Assembly (NCBI RefSeq): GCF_018595685.2
Contig: NZ_CP092334.1
Span: forward strand, 276,001-340,000
DNA length: 64,000 nucleotides
Direction of reading: 5' to 3'
Source of the DNA: Flavihumibacter rivuli
GTDB taxonomy: Bacteria; Bacteroidota; Bacteroidia; Chitinophagales; Chitinophagaceae
Shown here: positions 32,756 to 40,262 of the stretch, piece by piece
Layout: every line of letters starts with the position of its first letter
How positions within the stretch are numbered: position 1 is the first letter of the stretch
The notes under the pieces: model-generated
Told to the model about the DNA's origin: nothing
Database searches by the model: none
What the model saw: only the letters and a program-made list of their open reading frames with translations
Position numbers and translations under genes: made by a program

Positions 32756-33766
32756 ATGAAGATACTGGTCATTAGGTTTTCCTCGATAGGGGACATTGTC
32801 CTAACCACCCCGGTCATACGCTGTTTGAAACAACAGTTGCCGGGCGTTGAGCTGCATTACCTTACCAAGAAGTCATTCGCGCCGATCTTTCAGGCCAATC
32901 CATATGTTGACCGGATGCATTACCTGGAAGATGATCTTGATGCGGTTATTGCGGGACTGCAAGAGGAACAGTTTGATTGGGTGATCGACCTGCACCACAA
33001 TCTACGCACCCTGAAAGTGAAACAGGCCTTGAAAGTGCCTTCGAGAAGTTTCGATAAGCTCAATATCGGCAAATGGATCTACACCAATTTTAAGATCAAC
33101 ACCCTGCCCAATGTTCATATTGTTGATCGGTATATGGATACTGTGAAGCATTTAGGGGTGAAGAATGATGGAGCCGGTCTTGATTATTTCATTCCGGCAG
33201 AAGAGGAGGTGAAGGCTAATGATATTCCCGCTTCCCATCAGGTAGGATATATAGGATTGGTGATCGGCGCTGCATTGGGAACCAAGCAACTTCCGCTCGA
33301 GCGATTAAAGGAGTTGGCAACCATTATTGAGCACCCCATTGTTTTGCTGGGTGGCCCGGAAGATGCTGACAATGGTTCCGCCATAGCCGCCATTGATCCC
33401 ATCAAGATCTATAACGCCTGTGGTAAGTTCAGTCTGAACGAATCTGCCGACCTGGTGCGCAAGTCCAAGTTGGTCATTACCCATGATACAGGCTTGATGC
33501 ATATCGCAGCCGCCTTCCGGAAACCCATTATTTCAGTTTGGGGCAATACTGTACCGGCTTTTGGGATGTACCCTTACTTTGGTGAACTGGGAGGGTTATC
33601 TGTTTCTGCGCGCTCCGCAATAGTAGAAGTGGATGGTCTTCGTTGCCGACCCTGCTCCAAGATCGGTTACAGCAAATGCCCGAAAGGCCATTTCAAATGC
33701 ATGCAGCAAATTGACCTGGGCAGGATCAAGCTCCTGGCCCAACAGCTGCTTTCGGGTCGGACCTAG
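32756..33766 (+). CDS. Glycosyltransferase family 9 (heptosyltransferase-like)
   Basis: A 336-aa GT9 protein: MKILVIRFSSIGDIVLTTPVIR at the N-terminus, DLHHNLRTLKVK, a C-terminal nucleotide-sugar site VITHDTGLMHIAAAFRKPIISVWG and the closing CRPCSKIGYSKCPKGHFKCM cysteines common in GT9. It is likely to add a heptose or similar sugar to lipopolysaccharide core. The stop codon TAG lies in the centre of a 24-bp perfect palindrome, directly followed by a long 11-bp tandem array. Confidence 0.9.
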   Translation: MKILVIRFSSIGDIVLTTPVIRCLKQQLPGVELHYLTKKSFAPIFQANPYVDRMHYLEDDLDAVIAGLQEEQFDWVIDLHHNLRTLKVKQALKVPSRSFDKLNIGKWIYTNFKINTLPNVHIVDRYMDTVKHLGVKNDGAGLDYFIPAEEEVKANDIPASHQVGYIGLVIGAALGTKQLPLERLKELATIIEHPIVLLGGPEDADNGSAIAAIDPIKIYNACGKFSLNESADLVRKSKLVITHDTGLMHIAAAFRKPIISVWGNTVPAFGMYPYFGELGGLSVSARSAIVEVDGLRCRPCSKIGYSKCPKGHFKCMQQIDLGRIKLLAQQLLSGRT

Positions 33767-33776
33767 GTCCGACCCG
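33753..33776. repeat. 24-bp perfect palindrome over the GT9 stop codon
   Basis: CGGGTCGGACCT followed directly by AGGTCCGACCCG, 12-bp arms with no spacer. The central CTAG contains the GT9 stop. The right arm contains the core (TCCGACCCG) of the tandem repeat that follows. Confidence 0.9.
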
Positions 33777-34013
33777 TCCGACCCGTCTCCGACCCGTCTC
33801 CGACCCGTCTCCGACCCGTCTCCGACCCTCTCCGACCCGTCTCCGACCCGTCTCCGACCCGTCTCCGACCCGTCTCCGACCCGTCTCCGACCCGTCTCCG
33901 ACCCGTCTCCGACCCGTCTCCGACCCGTCTCCGACCCGTCTCCGACCCGTCTCCGACCCGTCTCCGACCCGTCTCCGACCCGTCTCCGACCCGTCTCCGA
34001 CCCGTCTCCGACC
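33768..34013. repeat. 11-bp tandem repeat array, about 23 copies
   Basis: Units of TCTCCGACCCG on the plus strand. The first two copies are 9 bp (TCCGACCCG), one copy near 33824 has lost a single base (10 bp), and the rest are 11 bp with no other differences seen up to the last, truncated unit CCGACC. The near identity implies recent expansion or ongoing homogenisation. The minus strand is G-rich (GGGTCGGAGAC). Confidence 0.95.
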
Positions 34014-34034
34014 AATCTTTAAAAACTATATAAG

Positions 34035-34068
34035 AAAGGGGCTGTCACCCTAAAGTGACAGCCCCTTT
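34035..34068. terminator. Bidirectional terminator between GT9 and the INP-repeat gene
   Basis: A perfect 14-bp stem AAAGGGGCTGTCAC/GTGACAGCCCCTTT with loop CCTAAA. The minus strand continues CTTATATAGTTTTT. It lies 23 bp beyond the INP-repeat gene stop. Confidence 0.8.
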
Positions 34069-34091
34069 AAACATCAACAATTCGAGAAAGA

Positions 34092-34664
34092 TTATTTGGC
34101 GTATGTGCCGGTCCATTCGCCGGTGCCATCGAAAATATTGAAACCTACTATGGAGTCCTCACAATAGAACGCACGGGTCCATTCGTCCTGGAGGTTGAAA
34201 TAATTGTAGGTGTTGGTAGAGGTCTTCACGAGGTATCCTTTCCAAGTGCCCTTGTCATCGAAGTCAAGTATAACAAACTGGTTGGCAACTACCAGGAATC
34301 CGGAGAGGTTATTCGATTTGTCGAATACGTAGTAGCCTTTCCAGTTGTTATTGGTCAGCGGATGAAGGCTGAAGGAATACATCGGGTTAATGCTATGGTT
34401 GTGCTGGGGACTGAAATCCTTGTTGAACTTGGGGTTGATCCGCTGGTTCTTTTCCGGGTTGATCTCGTTGTTCATGTTCGGATTGATATTCCAATTGTGC
34501 TTTGGATTGATCCTGAGGTTTTTTTCAGGGTTGATCCTGGTGTTGGAATAGGGGTTGATTGCGAGGTTGAGCAACGGATTGTTTTGGTTGGGCAGCTCCG
34601 GGTTCTGGGCGGAAGCAATGAGCACAAGAAGTGTTAAAGCAACAGTGTGCAAGGGCTTGATCAT
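34092..34664 (-). CDS. Secreted protein with octapeptide xNPxxNxx repeats
   Basis: I do not recognise this 190-aa protein as a named family. Residues 1-19 are a signal peptide (MIKPLHTVALTLLVLIASA). Residues 20-107 consist of up to eleven consecutive 8-residue units of form I-N-P-x-x-N-x-x (INPYSNTR, INPEKNLR, INPKHNWN, INPNMNNE, INPEKNQR, INPKFNKD, then degenerate FSPQHNHS, INPMYSFS, LHPLTNNN). Residues 108-190 are a beta-rich domain with three related WKGY, WKGY and WTGT strands. It should be exported; an adhesive or binding role is possible but unsupported. It is monocistronic, flanked by terminators. Confidence 0.8.
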   Translation of the reverse strand: MIKPLHTVALTLLVLIASAQNPELPNQNNPLLNLAINPYSNTRINPEKNLRINPKHNWNINPNMNNEINPEKNQRINPKFNKDFSPQHNHSINPMYSFSLHPLTNNNWKGYYVFDKSNNLSGFLVVANQFVILDFDDKGTWKGYLVKTSTNTYNYFNLQDEWTRAFYCEDSIVGFNIFDGTGEWTGTYAK

Positions 34665-34885
34665 AATCTTTTTGTTTAAAAGGTTACAGAGTTAATTCAG
34701 CGTTTGCTGTGGTCCTTCTAAGGTCCTTACTGAAGCTTTAAATAGGTGTTGGAGAGAGGTAGGTAGGATATTAGTGTTACAAAACTAATAGGAAAATCAT
34801 CGGTTCAAAAGGTTTTCGGATATTTTTTTTCGAAATCCGTTTTTTACCTAAAACTGGGTATGGCCTGCCTTTGCCGGTAAAAAAG

Positions 34886-34910
34886 AAAGCCCCGGTAATT
34901 CCAGGGCTTT
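34886..34910 (-). terminator. Terminator of mdh
   Basis: AAAGCCC/GGGCTTT stem (34886-34892 with 34904-34910) with partial inner pairing, followed on the minus strand by CTTTTTTACC. It lies 24 bp beyond the mdh stop. Confidence 0.6.
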
Positions 34911-34933
34911 TGAAATATCCTATAACTCATTGA

Positions 34934-35863
34934 TTATAAAGTCTTCAATACATCATTCATGGCACGAACGGCATCGGCGCTCTTATTGAAAGCAGCCTGC
35001 TCTTCTTCGTTCAGGCCGAAATCCAGGATCTTCTCCCAGCCGTTCTTACCGATCACTACGGGAACGCCAAGGCAGATATCATTCTGGCCGTATTCGCCAT
35101 CCAGCTTCACGCAGCAGGTATGCAATTTCTTTTCATCACGCAGGATGCTTTCCACCAGGGCGGCCCCGGCTGCACCGGGTGCATACCATGCGGAAGTCCC
35201 GATCAGTTTGGTAAGGGTGGCACCACCTACCATGGTATCGGCAACGATCTGCTTTTGCTGTTCTTCTGACAGGAACTTGGTAACAGGAACGGAATTCCAG
35301 GTTGCGAAGCGGATCAGGGGGATCATGGTAGTATCGCCGTGTCCACCCACCACAACAGCATTCAGGTCGCCAGGAGAGCAACCCAGGTGCTGGCTCAGTT
35401 GGTACTTGAAGCGGGAGCTATCCAGTGTTCCACCCATACCGATGATGCGGTTCTTGGGAAGTCCTGTAGCGGTAAGGGCCAGGTAGGTCATGGTATCCAT
35501 TGGGTTGCTGATCACGATGATGATCGCATCGGGAGAATACTTCAGGATATTCTCGCAAACATTCTTAACGATACCGGCATTGGTGCCGATCAGCTCTTCA
35601 CGGGTCATGCCTGGTTTACGGGGGATACCAGAGGTGATCACCACCACGTCACTTCCTGCGGTCTTGCTATAATCGTTGGTAGATCCGATGATCTTGGTAT
35701 CGAATCCCAGCAATGCTGCGGTTTGCATCATATCCTGGGCCTTGCCTTCGGCCAGGCCTTCCTTGATGTCCAATAAAACCAGTTCCTGGCACAGTTCTTT
35801 GCGGGCAATATTATCGGCACAGGTTGCGCCTACTGCTCCGGCACCTACTACAGTAACTTTCAT
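34934..35863 (-). CDS. mdh: Malate dehydrogenase
   Basis: A 309-aa LDH/MDH-superfamily enzyme: NAD-binding GAGAVGAT (residues 7-14), the substrate-loop arginines in GIPRKPGMTREEL (about 80-92), the catalytic His in VVGGHGDTTM and the ISNPMDTMTY segment. The R-K-P loop and Met/Thr pattern are those of LDH-like malate dehydrogenases of Bacteroidota. It interconverts malate and oxaloacetate in the TCA cycle. It is monocistronic. Confidence 0.95.
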   Translation of the reverse strand: MKVTVVGAGAVGATCADNIARKELCQELVLLDIKEGLAEGKAQDMMQTAALLGFDTKIIGSTNDYSKTAGSDVVVITSGIPRKPGMTREELIGTNAGIVKNVCENILKYSPDAIIIVISNPMDTMTYLALTATGLPKNRIIGMGGTLDSSRFKYQLSQHLGCSPGDLNAVVVGGHGDTTMIPLIRFATWNSVPVTKFLSEEQQKQIVADTMVGGATLTKLIGTSAWYAPGAAGAALVESILRDEKKLHTCCVKLDGEYGQNDICLGVPVVIGKNGWEKILDFGLNEEEQAAFNKSADAVRAMNDVLKTL

Positions 35864-35900
35864 TGTAATGTATTATGCGGTGAAATAATGATTTGCGGGG

Positions 35901-35908
35901 CAAAACTA
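35901..35908 (-). promoter_or_regulatory. -7 box TAGTTTTG of mdh
   Basis: An exact TAnnTTTG on the minus strand, 37 bp before the mdh ATG; a TTTG partner at the expected spacing is not evident. Confidence 0.4.
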
Positions 35909-35971
35909 AGGAATGTCGAATATCGAGCGATGATAAAGCAATGCCGAATTGTAAAAAAGCTGTTATCTGGC

Positions 35972-36490
35972 TCATTGGATGCCCAGGTACTGCAAAATGG
36001 TCTTCACTTCGGCGTTACCGCTGATATTGGTGATCAGCTTCTGTTTTTTGTCGTACAAGGCGATATTGGGTAATCCTGTCATTTTATAATAAGGCGGGAA
36101 AAAGAACTGTTCGTCCCTTCCAATGATCAGGTTGGGAAATTCTGCAAGTTTATATTGCTTGTAAAAGGTCTTTAATTCTTCCATCGGCTGGTAGGTGGCC
36201 ATGACCAGGTTCACTTTCCTGAACTTCTCCTTTTCAGCCATCATTGCTGTTACCTGGTGCTGGCAATGGTCGCAACCTGGACTGAAATACATCAGTACAG
36301 TCGGGAATTTATCAGAGATATTGTCACGGGTGATCTTGTTGCCATCCAGTCCCAATAAGGTAAAAGGAGGGATGGTCGGGTAGCGCAGGTAGGCCGGCGG
36401 TTGCTGGTCGGGATTTTGCTGGGCCAGGGATGTTTGAGCCGCTGCCATGGTGATGAAAATGGAAAGCAATACTTGCATCAGTGTTTTCAT
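35972..36490 (-). CDS. TlpA/AhpC-TSA-like thioredoxin-fold protein
   Basis: A 172-aa exported protein: signal peptide MKTLMQVLLSIFITMAAAQTSLAQ, then a thioredoxin fold with the active-site YFSPGCDHCQHQ (CxxC about residues 73-76), a cis-Pro-like GLPNIALYD and a terminal helix. It is likely to reduce or transfer disulfides in the periplasm, as TlpA/ResA-type proteins do. No cytochrome gene is adjacent, so the target is unknown. The start codon follows a TAACTTTA box by four bases. Confidence 0.88.
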   Translation of the reverse strand: MKTLMQVLLSIFITMAAAQTSLAQQNPDQQPPAYLRYPTIPPFTLLGLDGNKITRDNISDKFPTVLMYFSPGCDHCQHQVTAMMAEKEKFRKVNLVMATYQPMEELKTFYKQYKLAEFPNLIIGRDEQFFFPPYYKMTGLPNIALYDKKQKLITNISGNAEVKTILQYLGIQ

Positions 36491-36494
36491 GGCA

Positions 36495-36502
36495 TAAAGT
36501 TA
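36495..36502 (-). promoter_or_regulatory. -7-like box four bases before the redoxin ATG
   Basis: Minus strand TAACTTTA, TGCC, ATG (36490). Confidence 0.35.
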
Positions 36503-36562
36503 ACAGGCGGTTGCTTTCCTGCATTCCTTAACAAAACTTTTAACAGAAAAAAACTCCTGATT

Positions 36563-36596
36563 TACGATGATTTCGTAGGTTTACGAAAAATTCGTA
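36563..36596. promoter_or_regulatory. Tandem BlaI-type operators
   Basis: Two dyads of form TACGA-N5-TCGTA at 36563-36577 and 36582-36596, centres 19 bp apart (about two helical turns). The second ends three bases before the BlaI start. They suit cooperative binding of two BlaI dimers and autorepression. Confidence 0.7.
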
Positions 36597-36599
36597 GAA

Positions 36600-36965
36600 A
36601 TGGAAAGGTTGAGTCCGCAAGAAGAGCAAGCCATGCAGGCGGTCTGGCAGGTAGGGGAGGGAAATGTAAAGGCATTCCTGGAACAAATGGAAGAACCCTT
36701 GCCACCGTATACCACCCTGGCATCAACGATCAAGAACCTGGAGAAGAAGGGGTTCCTGGAGAGCCGGCAGGTAGGAAACATGTACATTTACCGGCCTACT
36801 ATAACCGAAGACGAATACAAGGATCGGTTCATGAGCCATTTCATCAAGGATTATTTCGGCAACTCTTACAAGGCCATGGTCAACTTTTTTGTGGAAGAGA
36901 AGAAGCTTAGCGCGAAGGAATTGAAGGAGATCTTGGACCTGATCGAAAAAGGTAAGAAGGACTGA
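36600..36965 (+). CDS. BlaI/MecI/CopY-family repressor
   Basis: A 121-aa winged-helix repressor: LSPQEEQAMQAVWQVGEG at the start, recognition helix YTTLASTIKNLEKKGFL (about 42-58) and a C-terminal dimerisation region. In this family the repressor is inactivated through a partner M56 membrane protease, here encoded 44 bp downstream. It most likely represses its own operon through the two dyads before the ATG. No beta-lactamase or copper gene is next to it, so the inducing signal is unknown. Confidence 0.93.
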   Translation: MERLSPQEEQAMQAVWQVGEGNVKAFLEQMEEPLPPYTTLASTIKNLEKKGFLESRQVGNMYIYRPTITEDEYKDRFMSHFIKDYFGNSYKAMVNFFVEEKKLSAKELKEILDLIEKGKKD

Positions 36966-37009
36966 TCGGTTGACAATTAAAATACCCCTGCCATTTACAA
37001 ATAAAGCAT

Positions 37010-38773
37010 ATGCCTGACCTTATTCTTTACCTGGTTAAGTTGTCCCTCGGACTGGCTGCCATCTACCTGTTCTACTGGTTGATGCTCCGCAAGCTCACCT
37101 TCTACCAATGGAACCGATGGTATCTCCTGGGTTATTCGGTTTGCTGTTTCTTCCTGCCCCTGGTGAATATTCACTGGTGGCTCGACCCGGCTGACCATGG
37201 CATGGTCCTGCTTCAATATATCCCGGTAATGGGCCAATGGCAGGCGGGAAGCGATACACCTGTTGTAAGCACATTCAACTGGCAGGACACGATACCTTAT
37301 GTATTCTATTCAGGAATGGCCTTGATGATGGCCAGGTTGCTGGTGCAATACCTGTCCTTGCTGCGCATATCCAGGACCGCCAGTTTGTTGGTGGATGATG
37401 ATGTGAAGTTGTACGAGGTGAAGGACAGGATCATTCCCTTTTCATTTGGTAATTCCGTGTACATCAATTCATCGCTGCACTCGGAAGAGGAACTGAAGGA
37501 GATCATCCGCCATGAAATGGTGCATGTGCGGCAAAGGCATACCATTGACATCATCTGGTCGGAGTTGCTGGTGGTGGTGAACTGGTTCAATCCCTTTGCC
37601 TGGCTGATTAGGAAGGCGATCCGGCAGAACCTGGAATTCCTGGCCGACCGCCAGGTACTTGAGGCGGGACTGGACAGGAAGGCATACCAGTATCTCTTAT
37701 TGAAAGTAGTAGGGCAACAACAATTCAGTATAGCCAGTCATTTGAATTTTTCAGCGTTAAAAACACGTATAGCCATGATGAACAAAATCAAATCCGCCAG
37801 GGTGCACCTGGTAAAATTCAGCTTTGCATTGCCGGTTGCGGCGGTGCTGCTGCTGGCCTTCCGGGACCAGCAGGATGATTCCCAAGGCCGGGGACTGTCC
37901 CAGGCCCTGGCCACAGATACCCTTCCTTCCCATTCCTGGGTAAACGAGAAAGGGTTCCGGCTTTCAGTGGCCGATAACCAGGGGGAATGCATTGTGATCA
38001 TTAAGGATACCCAGGGTAAACTGGTGAAGGCAATGGAGCTGAACGAATGGAACAAGAACAAAACGGCCATGGTTGCTAAATATGGGGAGTTGCCCCCGCC
38101 ACCCCCGCCGCCTGTTCCTCCAGCTCCGCCTGCTGCGATCTCACCTGCTGCTCCTGTAACCCATGCAGGCCTGATCGCGCCCCCGCCACACCCGGCACAC
38201 CCGGCACCGCCAGCACATCCTTCTGGCATTTCTCCCATGCATGGAGACCATGGCGCGCCTCCACCGCCCCCTCCGCCTCCCCCTGCGCCCAGGCTTCCTA
38301 AGGAGTTGGAAGGAAAAGTAAGTTGGATCGATATTTCCCATCAGCAGGTCACCATTCGGTACAAGGATGGCAAGGTCGAAAAATATGACCTGGATAATCC
38401 TGCCCAGAAGGCAGCTTTGGATAAAAAGTTCGGTAAGACCCTGACCGCTCGTTTGCCCCAAAACATGGAAATGTCAATTAGTGGTGAAAGCAAGCCTGGT
38501 GAGCCGGTGCAGGTAATCATTAAGGGTAGCCAAAGCGGTAACCTCCAATCCTCGGATAGCAATTTACCCCAGCCTGGCCCGGTGTATTTCATTGAAGGGG
38601 AGGAGGCCAGTCCGGAAAAAGTGAAAGCGCTGGATCCCAATGCCATAGAGTCCATCAATGTCCTGAAGGGAGAAAAGGCCACTGGGGCATATGGCGAAAA
38701 GGGAAGGAATGGCGTTGTGGAGATCAAACTGAAAAAGGCTTATGGTGGGCAGGGCCAAACAGTAGATCTTTAA
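37010..38773 (+). CDS. M56 (BlaR1-like) membrane metallopeptidase with proline-rich and plug-like C-terminal part
   Basis: A 587-aa protein. Helices near 5-27, 36-55, 95-118 and 272-290 frame a cytoplasmic M56 zinc protease with HEMVH at 168-172 and the third ligand in LEFLADRQV. After the last helix comes a periplasmic part: an Ig-like segment, a Pro-rich region (about 363-430, with runs of Pro and Ala-Pro-His), a repeat-like domain (KVSWIDISHQQVTIRYKDGK) and a final TonB-plug-like stretch (PNAIESINVLKGEKATGAYG, then GVVEIKLK). It pairs with the BlaI repressor upstream as a sensor-protease. A penicillin-binding sensor domain is absent, so beta-lactam sensing is unlikely. Confidence 0.88.
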   Translation: MPDLILYLVKLSLGLAAIYLFYWLMLRKLTFYQWNRWYLLGYSVCCFFLPLVNIHWWLDPADHGMVLLQYIPVMGQWQAGSDTPVVSTFNWQDTIPYVFYSGMALMMARLLVQYLSLLRISRTASLLVDDDVKLYEVKDRIIPFSFGNSVYINSSLHSEEELKEIIRHEMVHVRQRHTIDIIWSELLVVVNWFNPFAWLIRKAIRQNLEFLADRQVLEAGLDRKAYQYLLLKVVGQQQFSIASHLNFSALKTRIAMMNKIKSARVHLVKFSFALPVAAVLLLAFRDQQDDSQGRGLSQALATDTLPSHSWVNEKGFRLSVADNQGECIVIIKDTQGKLVKAMELNEWNKNKTAMVAKYGELPPPPPPPVPPAPPAAISPAAPVTHAGLIAPPPHPAHPAPPAHPSGISPMHGDHGAPPPPPPPPPAPRLPKELEGKVSWIDISHQQVTIRYKDGKVEKYDLDNPAQKAALDKKFGKTLTARLPQNMEMSISGESKPGEPVQVIIKGSQSGNLQSSDSNLPQPGPVYFIEGEEASPEKVKALDPNAIESINVLKGEKATGAYGEKGRNGVVEIKLKKAYGGQGQTVDL

Positions 38774-38829
38774 GTTGCCGGCCAGGAGCCCAACAAATAC
38801 CAAAGGGATATATTAATACCAAAATAAAT

Positions 38830-38870
38830 GTCTATAAGGCAAAGTTGATACTGCTTCAGCTTTGCCTTAT
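38830..38870 (+). terminator. Terminator of the M56 gene
   Basis: A 15-bp stem (38834-38848 with 38856-38870) with one G-U pair, containing ATAAGGCAAAG and CTTTGCCTTAT. It overlaps the -33 element of the efp promoter. Confidence 0.65.
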
Positions 38871-38891
38871 TGTTTAATTGCTGTAGCTTTG
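38861..38891 (+). promoter_or_regulatory. efp promoter, full Bacteroidota consensus
   Basis: TTTG (38861-38864), a 19-bp spacer, TAGCTTTG (38884-38891). It matches TTTG-N19-TAnnTTTG exactly; the predicted leader is about 35 nt. Confidence 0.65.
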
Positions 38892-38931
38892 CCCCCTCTA
38901 ATTGAATAGCATCTAGTAAAACTTAGTTTTT

Positions 38932-39498
38932 ATGGCAAATACTTCGGATATCAGCCGTGGCCTGATCATTAAGCTGGACGGCAGCCTGTACAAGATCATT
39001 GAATTTGGTGAAAACAAGACAGCCCGTGCTGCTGCCAAGGTTTGGGCCAAGCTGAAGGGAGTGGACAATAACCGCACCATCGAACAGACCTGGAACAGTG
39101 GTGATACCATCTATCCGGTTCGTGTGGAGCGCAAGAACTTCCAGTTCCTCTACAAGGACGACAGCGGTTACAATTTCATGGATAACGAGACTTTCGAGCA
39201 GATCGCTGTGCAGGAAACCCTGATCGATGCTCCCCAGTTCCTGAAGGATGGCCAGGAAGTTTCTGTATTGATCAATACTGAATCCGAGTCCCCCATGAGC
39301 ATAGAACTTCCTGATAAGATCGTATTGCTGGTAACCTATAGTGAGCCTGGCGTGAAAGGGGATACCGCAACACGTACCCTGAAGCCTGCAACCGTTGAAA
39401 CCGGTGCTACTGTAATGGTTCCCCTGTTCGTGAATGAAGGAGAACTGATCCGCGTGAACACCAAGACTGGTGAATACGTAGAAAGGGTAAAGGAATAA
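38932..39498 (+). CDS. efp: Elongation factor P, Arg-type loop
   Basis: A 188-aa EF-P with the three-barrel fold; EF-P helps ribosomes past polyproline stretches. The loop that carries the modified residue reads GENKTARAAAKVWAK: aligned without gaps to E. coli EF-P from LDG onward, the modified Lys34 (PGKG) corresponds to Arg32 here. Arg32 is also the rhamnosylated residue of the EarP-dependent EF-P of Pseudomonas and Shewanella. The remainder (SMSIELPDKIVLLV and the C-terminal ATVMVPLFVNEGELIRVNT) is conventional. It has its own promoter and terminator. No modifying enzyme gene is in the window. Confidence 0.95.
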   Translation: MANTSDISRGLIIKLDGSLYKIIEFGENKTARAAAKVWAKLKGVDNNRTIEQTWNSGDTIYPVRVERKNFQFLYKDDSGYNFMDNETFEQIAVQETLIDAPQFLKDGQEVSVLINTESESPMSIELPDKIVLLVTYSEPGVKGDTATRTLKPATVETGATVMVPLFVNEGELIRVNTKTGEYVERVKE

Positions 39499-39517
39499 TT
39501 CCCGGAAAACATATACA

Positions 39518-39547
39518 AAGGCTTCCAGCAATGGGAGCTTTTTTTAT
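39518..39547 (+). terminator. Terminator of efp
   Basis: AAGGCTTCCA/TGGGAGCTTT stem with two G-U pairs and a GCAA loop, ending in a T7 run. Confidence 0.85.
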
Positions 39548-39574
39548 TGGGTCCTGGCAGCCTATAGATCATGT

Positions 39575-39598
39575 TGGTTATTGTTGTAACAATAACCA
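39575..39598. promoter_or_regulatory. Perfect 24-bp palindrome upstream of accB
   Basis: TGGTTATTGTT-GT-AACAATAACCA, 11-bp arms. It has no T-tract and lies in the efp-accB intergenic region, 164 bp upstream of accB, so it may be a regulator site for the acc operon; no factor can be named. Confidence 0.35.
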
Positions 39599-39762
39599 GA
39601 GGGGGAAACAGAAGGAATAGTAGTGTTTTGGCTTGAAGGAATTGTTCCTGAACCGGTTAACGGGTTTCCCTATCCGCTAATTGGCAATCGAAAATTTCCT
39701 ACGTTCCGCCAGTTTCTTATCTTAGCCGCCAAATTAGAATCACCAACTGTAAATTCAGTATC

Positions 39763-40251
39763 ATGGATTTCAAACAAATTCAGGAGTTGATCCGATTGAT
39801 CAACAAGTCGAACATCGGTGAATTGACGATTGAGGAGAAAGGGTTCAAGGTTACGATTAAGCAAAAGCAAGACAACATCCAGCAAGTAGTATCAGCAGCT
39901 CCTGTAATGGCAGCCCAGGCCTATGCCGCCCCGGCTCCTGCCCCCGCAGCCGCTCCTGCAGCTGCGCCCGCCGCTGAAAAGCCCAAGGCCGCTGAACCTG
40001 CTGCATCCAACCTGGTTACCATAAAAAGCCCAATGATTGGTACTTTCTACCGTCGTCCTTCACCGGATAAGCCCCTCTTCGTAGAAGTAGGCGATGAGGT
40101 TAGCCCGGGTAAAGTGGTTTGTATCATTGAGGCCATGAAACTGTTCAATGAGATCGAGAGTGAAGTGAAGGGCAAGGTCGTTAAGATCCTTGTTGATGAT
40201 GCTTCCCCCGTTGAATACGACCAGCCTTTGTTCCTGGTAGAACCTGCATAA
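39763..40251 (+). CDS. accB: Biotin carboxyl carrier protein of acetyl-CoA carboxylase
   Basis: A 162-aa BCCP: an N-terminal helical part, an Ala/Pro-rich linker (residues 50-82) and a C-terminal biotinyl domain with the EAMKL biotin-attachment motif (Lys126). It shuttles carboxybiotin between AccC and the carboxyltransferase in the first step of fatty-acid synthesis. accC follows after 88 bp containing a nested hairpin. Confidence 0.96.
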   Translation: MDFKQIQELIRLINKSNIGELTIEEKGFKVTIKQKQDNIQQVVSAAPVMAAQAYAAPAPAPAAAPAAAPAAEKPKAAEPAASNLVTIKSPMIGTFYRRPSPDKPLFVEVGDEVSPGKVVCIIEAMKLFNEIESEVKGKVVKILVDDASPVEYDQPLFLVEPA

Positions 40252-40262
40252 ACGAATCGTTC

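Noticed and set aside
33768..34013. CRISPR-like array
   Set aside because: The 11-bp units are directly adjacent with no spacers; it is a simple tandem repeat.
33596..34015. Minus-strand frame encoding an 11-residue GDGSETGRRRV repeat protein
   Set aside because: It is a reading of the 11-bp tandem array; it starts with TTG at the array edge, lacks upstream signals and runs antisense into the GT9 gene.
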